A stretch of DNA of 64,000 nt, taken from positions 62,001-126,000 of the forward strand of contig NZ_JAAORA010000005.1 of assembly GCF_011601315.1 (NCBI RefSeq), in the 5' to 3' direction. The first letter of the stretch is position 1, and each line of letters starts with the position of its first letter. The notes below the pieces were generated by a model. It searched no databases. It worked only from the letters and a program-made list of their open reading frames with translations, and had not been told where the DNA came from. This document shows, one piece after another, positions 44,818-53,506 of this stretch. Origin of the DNA: Candidatus Chlorobium masyuteum. Its GTDB lineage: Bacteria; Bacteroidota; Chlorobiia; Chlorobiales; Chlorobiaceae. Position numbers and translations under genes: made by a program.

Positions 44818-47487
44818 TCAGTGCTCTTGCAGAGCGCTGTTCAGGTTCCAGTTATAGGGAAGGTATCGCACATGCAGTGATGAGAGGTGCTCTTCTATCC
44901 ACCCTTTTTGCTCCTCCCCGACCCAGGGCAGCAGTGAAAGAATGATTTCCCGTCTCGTGCGGCCGAAATCTCCGCTGTACCAGTCGAAGACCGGAGAGAG
45001 CCGGAGTGTGTTGTGCTTCCTGTCAATCTCCATTCCCTGTCGATTGATAAAACTTCTTGCCGCCATATCAAGCTGCCGGTCGATGATCGCCGCATCATAG
45101 AACTCAACGGGCGGGCAGCTCGATGCCGCGCAGACCAGTGCAAAGTGGATGCGCGGATCGAACTGCTCAAGCATGAGCGCTTTTCGCGGATCGCTTTCAA
45201 GGAATGGTTTGTTCGGGAAAAAAGGGTGCGGACGGTTTATGCGGAGGATGCCGTGCTCAATGTCATCGGGCGAAAAGAAGATTCCACCGATCGTGTAGCC
45301 GATCCTGCCGAAGAAGTTGACGATTTCAAGTACCGAGCTTTGAATATTGAATTCAATGACTCCGTGAATAATGAGAATGTTGTAGATATTGATCCAGAAC
45401 GCCTTTTTTTCCTCGTCGCTTTTGAGTGTTTCCGGTTTGAAGCTGTTGAGTGATCCTGCAAGCCGGAGATAGTGGAGGAACTCTCCGGACTGTTTCAGCG
45501 CCGCATAATTGATCACGCCCCTCTCTGCATTGAAAAATGCCCCCTGAAGTCTGCCCAGTGCCTGCTTCAGCCGGGCGCCGGTCTCGATGCCCGATTCCGG
45601 ATCGCTCTCTGCTCTTTTGTTCAGCGTGACCTGGATGGGAAGAAGGTTCCGCAGCCTGTCGCCCCAGGAGGGCATCGTTACTGCTTTTTGCAGTTCAGGG
45701 TGTTTTCCGAGGATTGCCGATACCGCATTGATATAGCCGATATGGCTGAATGCCTGGGGGAAGTTGCCGAGCATCTCCAGCTTTTTGGTGTCAAACTCTT
45801 CCGAAAAGAGGCCGAGATGGTTTGATGCCGTGAGGGTTCTCTGAAGCAGCTCTCTTGCCTCATCGCTTTTGCCTGAAAGCGCAAGAGACTCCACCAGCCA
45901 GAAATTGCAGAGCACAAATCCGCCCTCCTCCCCTTTGAGTCCGTCTTCCGAGCGGTAGCGGAGCAGAAACCCGTTTTCCATAAGCCCGTTCCGGCATGCC
46001 TCAATGGTGCCCTGCACCCGTTTGTCATCAACAGGAAGGAACCCTGCAAGCGGAAGCAGAAGGAGGCTGGCATCCAGATCCGTTGAACCGTATTTCTGTA
46101 CAAAACTGTTCAGTGCAGGGTTGTATCCTTTCTCCAGAATATCGTTCCTGATACGATCACGCTCCTCTTTCCAGCGCTCAACCGGGGCGTCAAAACCGAA
46201 ACGGCGGGCTATGGTGATGCCGCGGTCAAGGGCAACCCAGCACATCACTTTTGAATAGACGAAATGATGCGGTCCGTTGCGTACCTCCCAGATGCCGTCA
46301 TCGGGTTTCTGCCAGTTCTCTATGGCCAGCTCGCAGATGTTGCTGAAAAACGGCCAGAGCTCCTCGTCGATCTTCCCTGCGTAATCCGAGAGACGCAGAG
46401 CGCTCTCCATGACCTCTCCATAGATATCCCACTGGTTCTGGCGGTGGGCGTCGTTGCCGATTCTCACCGGTTGCGAATTGCGGTACCCCTTCAAATGGCC
46501 GAGTGTCTTCTCCCTGAGCCGTTCCTTTCCCTGCAGGGTATACATGATTTGCAGGTTACGACTGCCGTATTTCCGGTAGGTGAGCTGCAGCCAGCGAAGA
46601 TAGGCATCCGCTTCGTTGATGTGACCAACGGTGAAAAGCGCTTTGAGCGTGAAGGATGAATCTCTCAGCCAGCTGAAACGGTAATCCCAGTTTCTTTCAC
46701 CGCCCAAAGTTTCCGGAAGGGATGTCGTTGCCGCAGCGGCAATGGCTCCGGTCGGCTGAAAGGTCAGGAGTTTAAGTGCAAGCAGGGAGCGGTTGATCAT
46801 CGGCATGAACTCTCCCAGATATGCGCACCGCTCCCCCAGGCAGTGATTTACCCACTCCTGCCAGAAGAGCATATTCTCTTCAAAAGGACAGGGGAGAGCC
46901 TCACCGGATTTCACGCTTCCAAAGAGGAGATCTATGTGAGCTTCACCGGGAGCTGCGAACCGGAGCTCAAGCGTGAGCGTGCCTGAAGTAATGCCGATCA
47001 GCGAGCAACGGCTGCATACTACGCTGAGCGTAAGCGTTCTGCGCCCGTAGCGGATGGTATAGCGGTTCTCTCCTGCCGGTGCTATTTCGGGCACCACTCT
47101 GGCAAAATCCGGTCGAGCCATCAACGTCAGGGTAAAGGCCATATCTCCCCTGACGACCCTCAGGCAGCGGTGGATGCGCTGTTGTGTTTCACTGTGCGCT
47201 CCGGGTTGTTTTACCGGCATGAAATCATAAAGCAGTGCTTCGGCCCCGTCAGTGGTGAATCTGCACGAGAGGATGTTGGTATTGGAGATATACTCCTGAT
47301 GTGACGTGAAGGGCCCGGAGGGTTGCAGCGAGAAGAATCCCCCTTTTTCATCATCAAGCAGTGCGGCAAAGAGAGTCGGGGAGTCGAGCCGGGGCAGAGA
47401 ACAGTAATCAATGGAGCCCTCTTTCGAGACCAGGGCGACCGTGTGAAGATCCCCTATAACTCCGTAATCGGCAATGCTTCTGTACAT
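44818..47487 (-). CDS. GH15 glucoamylase/trehalase-like enzyme fused to DUF547
   Basis: An 889-residue two-part protein. Residues 1-610 are a GH15-type protein: IADYGVIGDLHTVALVSKEGSIDYCSLPR (N-terminal beta-sandwich) and the (alpha/alpha)6 barrel with ERNWDYRFSWLRDSSF. Residues from about 650 to 889 are a DUF547 domain: AFWINIYNILIIHGVI, DPRIHFALVCAASSCPP and RSFINRQGM. GH15 relatives hydrolyse alpha-glucans or trehalose; DUF547 is of unknown function and usually stands alone. No frameshift is visible, so the fusion appears real. No signal peptide, so cytosolic: possibly glycogen or trehalose turnover. Confidence 0.87.
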   Translation of the reverse strand: MYRSIADYGVIGDLHTVALVSKEGSIDYCSLPRLDSPTLFAALLDDEKGGFFSLQPSGPFTSHQEYISNTNILSCRFTTDGAEALLYDFMPVKQPGAHSETQQRIHRCLRVVRGDMAFTLTLMARPDFARVVPEIAPAGENRYTIRYGRRTLTLSVVCSRCSLIGITSGTLTLELRFAAPGEAHIDLLFGSVKSGEALPCPFEENMLFWQEWVNHCLGERCAYLGEFMPMINRSLLALKLLTFQPTGAIAAAATTSLPETLGGERNWDYRFSWLRDSSFTLKALFTVGHINEADAYLRWLQLTYRKYGSRNLQIMYTLQGKERLREKTLGHLKGYRNSQPVRIGNDAHRQNQWDIYGEVMESALRLSDYAGKIDEELWPFFSNICELAIENWQKPDDGIWEVRNGPHHFVYSKVMCWVALDRGITIARRFGFDAPVERWKEERDRIRNDILEKGYNPALNSFVQKYGSTDLDASLLLLPLAGFLPVDDKRVQGTIEACRNGLMENGFLLRYRSEDGLKGEEGGFVLCNFWLVESLALSGKSDEARELLQRTLTASNHLGLFSEEFDTKKLEMLGNFPQAFSHIGYINAVSAILGKHPELQKAVTMPSWGDRLRNLLPIQVTLNKRAESDPESGIETGARLKQALGRLQGAFFNAERGVINYAALKQSGEFLHYLRLAGSLNSFKPETLKSDEEKKAFWINIYNILIIHGVIEFNIQSSVLEIVNFFGRIGYTIGGIFFSPDDIEHGILRINRPHPFFPNKPFLESDPRKALMLEQFDPRIHFALVCAASSCPPVEFYDAAIIDRQLDMAARSFINRQGMEIDRKHNTLRLSPVFDWYSGDFGRTRREIILSLLPWVGEEQKGWIEEHLSSLHVRYLPYNWNLNSALQEH

Positions 47488-47554
47488 TTCCGCATTCCTG
47501 TTTTATCCGGCAGGGAGAAAGAGAAAAAAGCGCTACAGCAGATAATAACGAATT

Positions 47555-47595
47555 CCCGGAACACGGCACGCTGTTTCGTGCGGCATTGTTCCGGG
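47555..47595. other. Two-tier hairpin downstream of SnoaL-like gene
   Basis: CCCGGAACA/TGTTCCGGG (9 bp) encloses an inner GCACG/CGTGC stem. It lies between the SnoaL-like stop and the GH15 start; no T tract follows. May terminate or separate the transcripts. Confidence 0.5.
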
Positions 47596-47609
47596 AGGAG
47601 ATACAACGG

Positions 47610-48005
47610 TCAGGAGAGATTCCTTGGAACCTGTGAGGAGTGGTGGTGAATGATAGGCTGCTCTCTTGAAATATCGACCATAAAGCTGAAGCGTGAAGGG
47701 AAGGAGAGCAGAACCTGGTCAACTTCGAACTCAAAGGAGTAGATCCCGCTGAGAGCAAAGAGTGTATCGCTCAGTGCCTGTTTTCTGAGTGCCTTGTTGT
47801 GGAGTCGAACACCAAGTCCATCCCTTGATGCGAGTTGTCCGAAATAGCCTTTTATACCCTCAGGGGTTGTGACGGTATGGGGGGAAAACGTCGGAACAAG
47901 AACCGCAGCTTCATCATACAGAGCCGCAATATCATCGGGACTTCCGCTGCAGACCCTTGAAACCCATTGAAAGAGAACCTCTTCAGCATTTTTGAAGTGT
48001 GTCAT
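47610..48005 (-). CDS. SnoaL/NTF2-like protein (CaMKII-association-like)
   Basis: A 131-residue protein from ATG 48005. NTF2-like cone fold pattern: WVSRVCSGSPDDIAALYDEAAVLVPTFSP near the start and TPEGIKGYFGQL. Conserved SFMVD and HHHS follow. Family members bind small ligands or form oligomers. No neighbour indicates a substrate; it is followed by a hairpin and then the GH15 fusion gene on the same strand. Confidence 0.7.
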   Translation of the reverse strand: MTHFKNAEEVLFQWVSRVCSGSPDDIAALYDEAAVLVPTFSPHTVTTPEGIKGYFGQLASRDGLGVRLHNKALRKQALSDTLFALSGIYSFEFEVDQVLLSFPSRFSFMVDISREQPIIHHHSSQVPRNLS

Positions 48006-48140
48006 GGCAAGCACAATGTTTTTGATTCTGTTTGCTGCGCTGCGCTCTTGAGTGCAAGGCAGGAGCGGGTTGTATGGTCGGAAATGTAAGATTTTTTTAT
48101 GTTCACCGCTATTAATTTATTCGGCGGTTTGACGGCCCGA

Positions 48141-48175
48141 AAAAAAAGCCTGAACGGGGTGCGTTCAGGCTTTTT
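48141..48175. terminator. Bidirectional intrinsic terminator
   Basis: A 13-bp stem AAAAAGCCTGAAC/GTTCAGGCTTTTT with a 7-nt loop gives T runs on both strands. It lies 35 bp after the OmpA-lipoprotein stop. Confidence 0.9.
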
Positions 48176-48209
48176 AATGGTTCACTTCTTTCCGTGCAGG
48201 AAAAGGTTA

Positions 48210-48896
48210 CTAATCCAGACGACCGGATGCAGCCTTCTGTTTGAGCTCCTCATTGGCATAGATCAGCACTTCAACACGGCGGTTACTCTGGCGGCCGTAT
48301 TCCGTGTCGTTGGATGCCACAGGACGTGACTGACCGTAGCCGACAGGGGAGAGTCTGCGATCTGAAACACCGTATGCACTCAGCAGTTTGCCAACCGACT
48401 CGGCCCTTCTTTCGGAGAGCAGCTGGTTTGATGCTGCGCTGCCGGTATTATCGGTATGCCCTTCAATAACGACTTTGGTGTCATCGTAGCGGTTGAAAAT
48501 CCGGGCAAGTTTTTCAATGTTTGCACGGCTGGTTGAGGATAACGTTGATGAGCCGGTTGTGAAGAGAATCCCGGAATCCATCGTTACCCTTATGCCTTCG
48601 CCTTCCCGTTCAACCTGCACGCCGTTGACTTCGTTGCGGATTTCAGCGGCCTGTTTGTCCATGTAGTTGCCGATCAAAGCTCCGCTTGCACCGCCGATGG
48701 CAGCGCCGATAAGGGCACCTTTGGCCCAGCTTCCGGTTCTGCTTCCGATAATACCCCCGATTACTCCGCCTGCGGTTGCGCCGATACCCGCACCACGTCC
48801 CGCATTGCTTGATGACTGGCAGCCCCAGGTCAGTGTGGTCATGGCGAGAATAAGCAGCAGTGCTACCGGTCTGGTGAGTTTTTGCAGATGTGTCAT
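48210..48896 (-). CDS. OmpA-family lipoprotein with glycine zipper (YiaD-like)
   Basis: A 228-residue protein. The signal peptide ends in LTWGC (Cys26). A glycine-zipper segment (GAGIGATAGGVIGGIIG, later GALIGAAIGGASGALIG) spans about 35-80. An OmpA C-terminal peptidoglycan-binding domain follows (GHTDNTGSAASNQLLSERRAESV, SNRRVEVLI). It resembles E. coli YiaD. Outer-membrane lipoprotein linking to peptidoglycan; single gene with its own terminator. Confidence 0.9.
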   Translation of the reverse strand: MTHLQKLTRPVALLLILAMTTLTWGCQSSSNAGRGAGIGATAGGVIGGIIGSRTGSWAKGALIGAAIGGASGALIGNYMDKQAAEIRNEVNGVQVEREGEGIRVTMDSGILFTTGSSTLSSTSRANIEKLARIFNRYDDTKVVIEGHTDNTGSAASNQLLSERRAESVGKLLSAYGVSDRRLSPVGYGQSRPVASNDTEYGRQSNRRVEVLIYANEELKQKAASGRLD

Positions 48897-49185
48897 AGTT
48901 GTCTGTTGTTATGAATTAAAAAGAGAACAAAAGTATGAAAATAGTTCAAATGTGGTATCACAATAAACGGCCATCAGGATTTCCACATCACGACAAAACC
49001 GGCCTTTCGGGAAGTTGCTTTGAAATATAAAGAGATCCGGAATCTGTACATTATAATCACCATAGAGCGGCTTAAGTTCCTTGCATGCAGGAAGAAGGCG
49101 AATATAGCGGTTTTTTTTCTTCATTCACCTCTTTTTGAGGGGAGCGGCAAGGGGGAGGTAAAGGGGTGCCGGAATTCGCCTCCCG

Positions 49186-49596
49186 CTAACGATCGGAGTT
49201 GATCAGGAGCAGGGGGATCGTGATTTTTTTTCGAAGCGTTCTTGATACACTTCCAAAGAGAATTCTTTCCGGCAGCCGGTGGCCATGAGTCGCCATGGCA
49301 AGGAGGTCATACCCGTTCTCCTCTATTTCAGAGAGAATTTCATCCTCCGGTTCTCCACTTCTGATAATCACTCTCGCGTCAATGCCATCTGCCTGCATCT
49401 TCTCCCGGTAGCGGTTCAGCAGCGTGACAGCCTGCATTCGAAGGTCTCTGTCCTGATCGAGGGTATGGGAGTGGACAACATGCAGAAGATGGACCACTGA
49501 ACCCGGTTCTGAAGCAAGTGATGACACATGCTCGATTACGGTCATGTCTGCATCAGAGCAGTCAATGGCTGTAAGGATATTTCTGTACCTGTGCAT
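49186..49596 (-). CDS. Universal stress protein (UspA family)
   Basis: A 136-residue protein from ATG 49596, one base after the mntH stop and preceded by GGAGG. The UspA fold: ILTAIDCSDAD at the start and the ATP-binding loop ATHGHRLPERILFGSVSRTL (G-x2-G-x9-G-[ST]-like). Co-transcribed with the metal transporter, so it may act in metal or oxidative stress (inference). Confidence 0.88.
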   Translation of the reverse strand: MHRYRNILTAIDCSDADMTVIEHVSSLASEPGSVVHLLHVVHSHTLDQDRDLRMQAVTLLNRYREKMQADGIDARVIIRSGEPEDEILSEIEENGYDLLAMATHGHRLPERILFGSVSRTLRKKITIPLLLINSDR

Positions 49597-49597
49597 A

Positions 49598-50848
49598 TCA
49601 GCTCCCTCCGGTAACCGTTGTGTAAAAAAAATAAAAGTTGAGGAAGATAACGATCGCCGCAATGAGAGATGCGGCGGCAAACTCCCTGTTCCGGCTTCTG
49701 AAACCACCCATTACATTGCTGTTTCGACAGAGAATCAAAAGCGAGAGAAGGGTAAAGGGAAGCTGTATGCCAAGCATGATCTGGCTGAAAATCAGCAGCC
49801 GGAAGGTGTCGGCAGTAAACAGAATGATCAGGAATGATGGTATAGAGGTGGCAAAGACGGCGCTGCGGTAAAGCCCGGTTCCGGGATCTTCCGGTTTGCC
49901 GAGAAACCCGGTCAATACATTAGCTTCAGCCATCGATGAGGTCATGGAAGATCCCACACCCGAAAAAACCAGAGCGATGGCAAAGAGTAATCCTGCCAGT
50001 TCTCCGGCGAGCGGTTTGAGTGTTGCCGATGCCTCTTCAATATTGTATACCTGAACCTGATTATGAAAAAAAACCGCCGCCGAAACAATAATCATTGATG
50101 AATTGACAACCCAGCCGAGAGTCATGGCCGAAATGGTGTCGATTTTTTCATACCGGAGCAGCTTCATTTTTTCCTGTTCCGATATTCCCCACTCTCTGCT
50201 GTGAATGACATTTGAATGCAGAAAAATATTGTGGGGCATGATAAGGGCGCCGAGAATAGCCATCGCCACATAGATGTTCTCCCTGCCGAGATGAGGAAGA
50301 ACCAGTCCGGTCGTGACTGCCGCCCAGTCAGGCTTGACAATCAGGAGTTCGATAAGATAACAGAGGGTTATGACCCCGAGAAAACCGACAATGATTGTTT
50401 CTATCCGATGGTAGCGCTGGCTGGTGACGAGGAAAATTTTGAGAAAAACAGTGATGAGCACACCGGTCCAGACCGGTATGCCGAAGAGCAGTGAAAAACC
50501 GATCCCGCCTCCGAGAAGCTCGGCAATATCCGTGGCAATGCAGGCAAGAAGTACCGTGATGCCGAGAAAAGCGGTCACCGGTTTCGGAAAATGTTCGCGT
50601 ATGTTGACCGCCAGCGATTTGCCTGTAGCTATGCCAAGCTTGGCCGCCATGTGCTGGATCAGAACAAGCATGAGTGTACTGAGTGTAACTACCCAGAGCA
50701 GCTCGTAGCCGAACCGTGATCCTCCTTCAATGTTGGTTGCCCAGTTTCCCGGATCGACAAACCCCACCGTAACCAGAAAGCCGGGACCAAGAAAGCCCAG
50801 CAGCTTGCTGAATGGCATACCTTTTTTGGCTCTTGAGCTGCTGATCAT
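49598..50848 (-). CDS. mntH: NRAMP-family Mn2+/Fe2+ transporter
   Basis: A 416-residue membrane protein with about eleven helices. The metal-site motifs are DPGNW in helix 1 and IMPHNIFLHSNV in helix 6, including the Met that selects transition metals. Transport is proton-coupled import of Mn2+ or Fe2+. It overlaps the upstream SnoaL-like gene (ATGA) and abuts usp, forming a three-gene operon. No MntR or Fur site is evident by eye. Confidence 0.93.
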   Translation of the reverse strand: MISSSRAKKGMPFSKLLGFLGPGFLVTVGFVDPGNWATNIEGGSRFGYELLWVVTLSTLMLVLIQHMAAKLGIATGKSLAVNIREHFPKPVTAFLGITVLLACIATDIAELLGGGIGFSLLFGIPVWTGVLITVFLKIFLVTSQRYHRIETIIVGFLGVITLCYLIELLIVKPDWAAVTTGLVLPHLGRENIYVAMAILGALIMPHNIFLHSNVIHSREWGISEQEKMKLLRYEKIDTISAMTLGWVVNSSMIIVSAAVFFHNQVQVYNIEEASATLKPLAGELAGLLFAIALVFSGVGSSMTSSMAEANVLTGFLGKPEDPGTGLYRSAVFATSIPSFLIILFTADTFRLLIFSQIMLGIQLPFTLLSLLILCRNSNVMGGFRSRNREFAAASLIAAIVIFLNFYFFYTTVTGGS

Positions 50849-51198
50849 GCCGGCATCGCTTTTCGCAGATCCGTAGCGTCAAAAACCAGCCGGATGGCTT
50901 TAATGCGGTTGCCGGAAACAGTAAAGAACTCCGCTGTGCGGATAACACCAGCCGGGGTTGCTGTTTCGCAGTCATAGAGGAGAGCAGCGCCCTCTTTCTC
51001 GAAAAAGCTGTTCTGCAGGACTACACGGGTGGTCATCTGAGCAAACTGTTTCAGTGCAGCCAGAAAATCATCAGCATTTGAAAATCGCTCCATACTGCCC
51101 TGAAAATCAAGATCATCAGCCAGAAAAGAGCGAGCTGCGGCAAAATCACCGCATGTCCAGGCCTTGTGGTAGGCCTCTATCAGTTTACGGGTATCCAT
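50845..51198 (-). CDS. SnoaL/NTF2-like protein in mntH operon
   Basis: A 117-residue protein. ATG 51198 is chosen for GGGAGG six bases upstream. The NTF2-like pattern runs through YHKAWTCGDFAAARSFLADDLDFQGS and VIRTAEFFTVSGNRIKAIRLVFD, close to nuclear-transport-factor-2-like proteins of unknown substrate. First gene of the operon with mntH and usp; its stop overlaps the mntH start. Confidence 0.82.
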   Translation of the reverse strand: MDTRKLIEAYHKAWTCGDFAAARSFLADDLDFQGSMERFSNADDFLAALKQFAQMTTRVVLQNSFFEKEGAALLYDCETATPAGVIRTAEFFTVSGNRIKAIRLVFDATDLRKAMPA

Positions 51199-51338
51199 TG
51201 ACTGCCTCCCCGATGGAAAAGGTTGTAAAAGCTGTGCGGGGGTCATTCCGGGTGCCGCACAAAAGCAGAACATACCATAGCTAAACACCAAACCGGGATG
51301 AAAAAATTCACAAAACGTGCAACCGGATGCCAAAAAAG

Positions 51339-51377
51339 AAAAAGCACTCTATCGTCACAACCGATAGAGTGCTTTTT
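51339..51377. terminator. Bidirectional terminator between luxR-type gene and mntH operon
   Basis: A 16-bp perfect stem AAAAAGCACTCTATCG/CGATAGAGTGCTTTTT with a 7-nt loop. It lies 22 bp after the regulator stop (minus strand). Confidence 0.9.
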
Positions 51378-51398
51378 GCAACTATTCAGCAGGGGAGT

Positions 51399-52604
51399 TC
51401 AGAAGGTAACGGCCAGCTCGGAAAGATAGGTCTTGATGGATTGATGTTTTCCAAGACCGAGCTTTTTATGCATTCTGTAACGGATGCTTTCCATACCCCG
51501 TGTTGATATGCCGACAGAACGGGCAATATCGCAGGTATCGTAGTTCATCTTTACAAGCAGGCTGATTCTCAGCTCCCGCTGGTTGAGGTTCGGATGTTTT
51601 TTCTGAAGTTTTGACAGAAATACCGAGTCATCTTCAGTCTGTTCGGTGTTCAGCCTTTTTTCAATGGTTTCGGTCTCTATAAGGCTGAGACAGGTGTCGG
51701 CAATTCCCTTTTTAACCTCTGTATCTATTGCAAGAGCATTTATCTGTGCAAGAATGTTCCGCAATTTGGTTGTTTTTTCGGCAATTGCAGTTGAAACCCG
51801 GGTGAGCTCCATATCCTGTGTTGCCAGCCTTGATTTAAGATCAGAGATCTCGGTTTTGAATTCGGTGACCGATTTTTTATTCAATTCCGCCTGTGCATTC
51901 ATTTTTATAGTCATCTGGGTTAGTCGATTTTGAAGGTTGTGGGTAAGCTCTTGTAGTTCTTTTTCACAGTCAATATTTTTAGCGATGAGGTCAAGGCGAA
52001 GGGCTTCAATTGCTTTGAAAACCGTATAGTAACGGCTCTCCCCTGGTGGAAGCTCAATCGGCTCTTCAAGCAGGTTCAGCCACGACAATCTTGCAACAGC
52101 TCCAAGAAACCGATGTTCCTCCCTTCTCTCCTCGTCAGGGAGCTCCATTGAAGGCAGCACTCCTGATTTATATTCCCTGACTCTTTCAATAACCTCTTCA
52201 TAGGTTCCGGCCTGAATGACGCACAGTTTTCCGGGTGCAATGGCGGCGAACGATTCGGTTATAATGCGCATTGACTCGGCGATATTGTAAAAACCTATAA
52301 CCCCGAAAAAGGGACTCCAGTTAAAAAAGAGATCGGTAATCGCCAGTTTGTAGCGATAGGTAATACTTGTGGTATTGGCAAGGTCAAAGATGATATGAAA
52401 CTCTCTGTTTTCGAGGCCGGCTTCCTGAAGAACAACCTGCAGCAGCTCAGCGTCCATGAAATCAAGAATCACATCCTTTTTTGACTCAATCCAGGTGTGA
52501 ACGATATTATCATCAATCACCTCCATTCGCTTTGTATACCCGGCAGTCGGGTGTACACTTTTCCAGTTGCTGTTTTTTATGGTGCCCAGACTTGTTTCGC
52601 CCAT
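51399..52604 (-). CDS. LuxR-type HTH regulator with central coiled coil
   Basis: A 401-residue protein. Residues 1-150 form an unrecognised alpha/beta domain (IIFDLANTTSITYRYKLAI, YNIAESMRII) vaguely like a STAS fold. A coiled coil spans about 205-300. A C-terminal LuxR-type helix-turn-helix follows (LNQRELRISLLVKMNYDTCDIARSVGISTRGMESIRYRMHKKLGL). There is no receiver domain, so the signal is not phosphorylation of a REC Asp. Target genes unknown; an inverted repeat upstream suggests autoregulation. Confidence 0.82.
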   Translation of the reverse strand: MGETSLGTIKNSNWKSVHPTAGYTKRMEVIDDNIVHTWIESKKDVILDFMDAELLQVVLQEAGLENREFHIIFDLANTTSITYRYKLAITDLFFNWSPFFGVIGFYNIAESMRIITESFAAIAPGKLCVIQAGTYEEVIERVREYKSGVLPSMELPDEERREEHRFLGAVARLSWLNLLEEPIELPPGESRYYTVFKAIEALRLDLIAKNIDCEKELQELTHNLQNRLTQMTIKMNAQAELNKKSVTEFKTEISDLKSRLATQDMELTRVSTAIAEKTTKLRNILAQINALAIDTEVKKGIADTCLSLIETETIEKRLNTEQTEDDSVFLSKLQKKHPNLNQRELRISLLVKMNYDTCDIARSVGISTRGMESIRYRMHKKLGLGKHQSIKTYLSELAVTF

Positions 52605-53074
52605 AACAGAGAGGTGCCGTATTATTAACTTGTTATCGCTGTGGCGTATTAAGGTGAGTAATATCGGCTATTTTTTTGAATAAAAACAACTATTTCATCT
52701 ATTTGCGAAATAAATTTTACTCTATTACGCCACAATACGTCTTGATGCTCCTCTTTGATACTGCATTGCTACAAGTCTCTCTTTCCAGTTAAAACACCAT
52801 CTTTTCTTTATTAATTGCCCTATTATCACCTATTTTTACATCTGCATCTCTCTGTTTTATTTGATCTTCCCTCGCGAGCGATCCAATCCTGCTCATTGCT
52901 GACGCACAAACTCATCAACCGTCTCATCTTGAGTATTATAAAACGGTACTGTTCCCTTTTGATGAGAGGGGGGCTTTGGGTTTTTATACCTTTTTTTATG
53001 ATTCAGCAGATCATTGGGTTATTTTTGACCGGTAACGCTGTGAGCTTCATGCAATCAAAACAGAACGGATCCCT
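52605..53074. promoter_or_regulatory. 470-bp intergenic region with GTGGCGTA inverted repeat
   Basis: GTGGCGTATT (52641-52650) and ATTACGCCAC (52724-52733) are inverted copies matching at 9 of 10 positions, 36-130 bp upstream of the luxR-type start. The spacer is AT-rich. Candidate operator. The remainder, up to 53074, holds no gene I can support. Confidence 0.5.
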
Positions 53075-53350
53075 ATGCAGAAACAGAAGAGGTATGAGGC
53101 ACTGGTTGAGCAGATTGTTGAGAGGTGGGCCGAGGGGAAGCCGGCAAATCAAATGCCGGGATCAACCTCAACAAAACCGTGCGGTTATTACCGGTTGACC
53201 AACTACCTGCTGGAGTATATGCTGCTCCATAACGCCTTCCCCGCCGGGGTTCATGCCATGCCGGAGGGACGTGATCGCTTCAATCAGGTCGAGCCATCTT
53301 TTCCGGTGGACTTTGATTCCCTGATCGGAGATGCGGAATTTCCCCTTTGA
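53075..53350 (+). CDS. Small conserved protein of unknown function
   Basis: A 91-residue soluble protein from ATG 53075. It begins MQKQKRYEALVEQIVERWAEGK and has a YYRLTNYLLEYMLLHNAFPAGVHAMP core. No domain is recognised, and there is no signal peptide. It stands alone in its direction between the regulator and the chaperone gene, which points the opposite way. Confidence 0.6.
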   Translation: MQKQKRYEALVEQIVERWAEGKPANQMPGSTSTKPCGYYRLTNYLLEYMLLHNAFPAGVHAMPEGRDRFNQVEPSFPVDFDSLIGDAEFPL

Positions 53351-53506
53351 GGAGCTGACACTGTTTTTTTTTGCGCTCTCACTTTCTGTGCGGGTGAGCA
53401 CCCGCTTCGTAAAGGGAAAGCACGAAAAGGAGTGCAATGAGCATCACCGACAGGATTGAAGCGTGCTTATTGCTGTCTGGAGTAGTGGCCTATGGAGGCG
53501 TATGGT

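Noticed and set aside
52815-53198. 127-codon plus-strand frame before the small hypothetical gene
   Set aside because: It overlaps the better supported gene at 53075 in another frame, and its residues are irregular (out-of-frame look in the last third).
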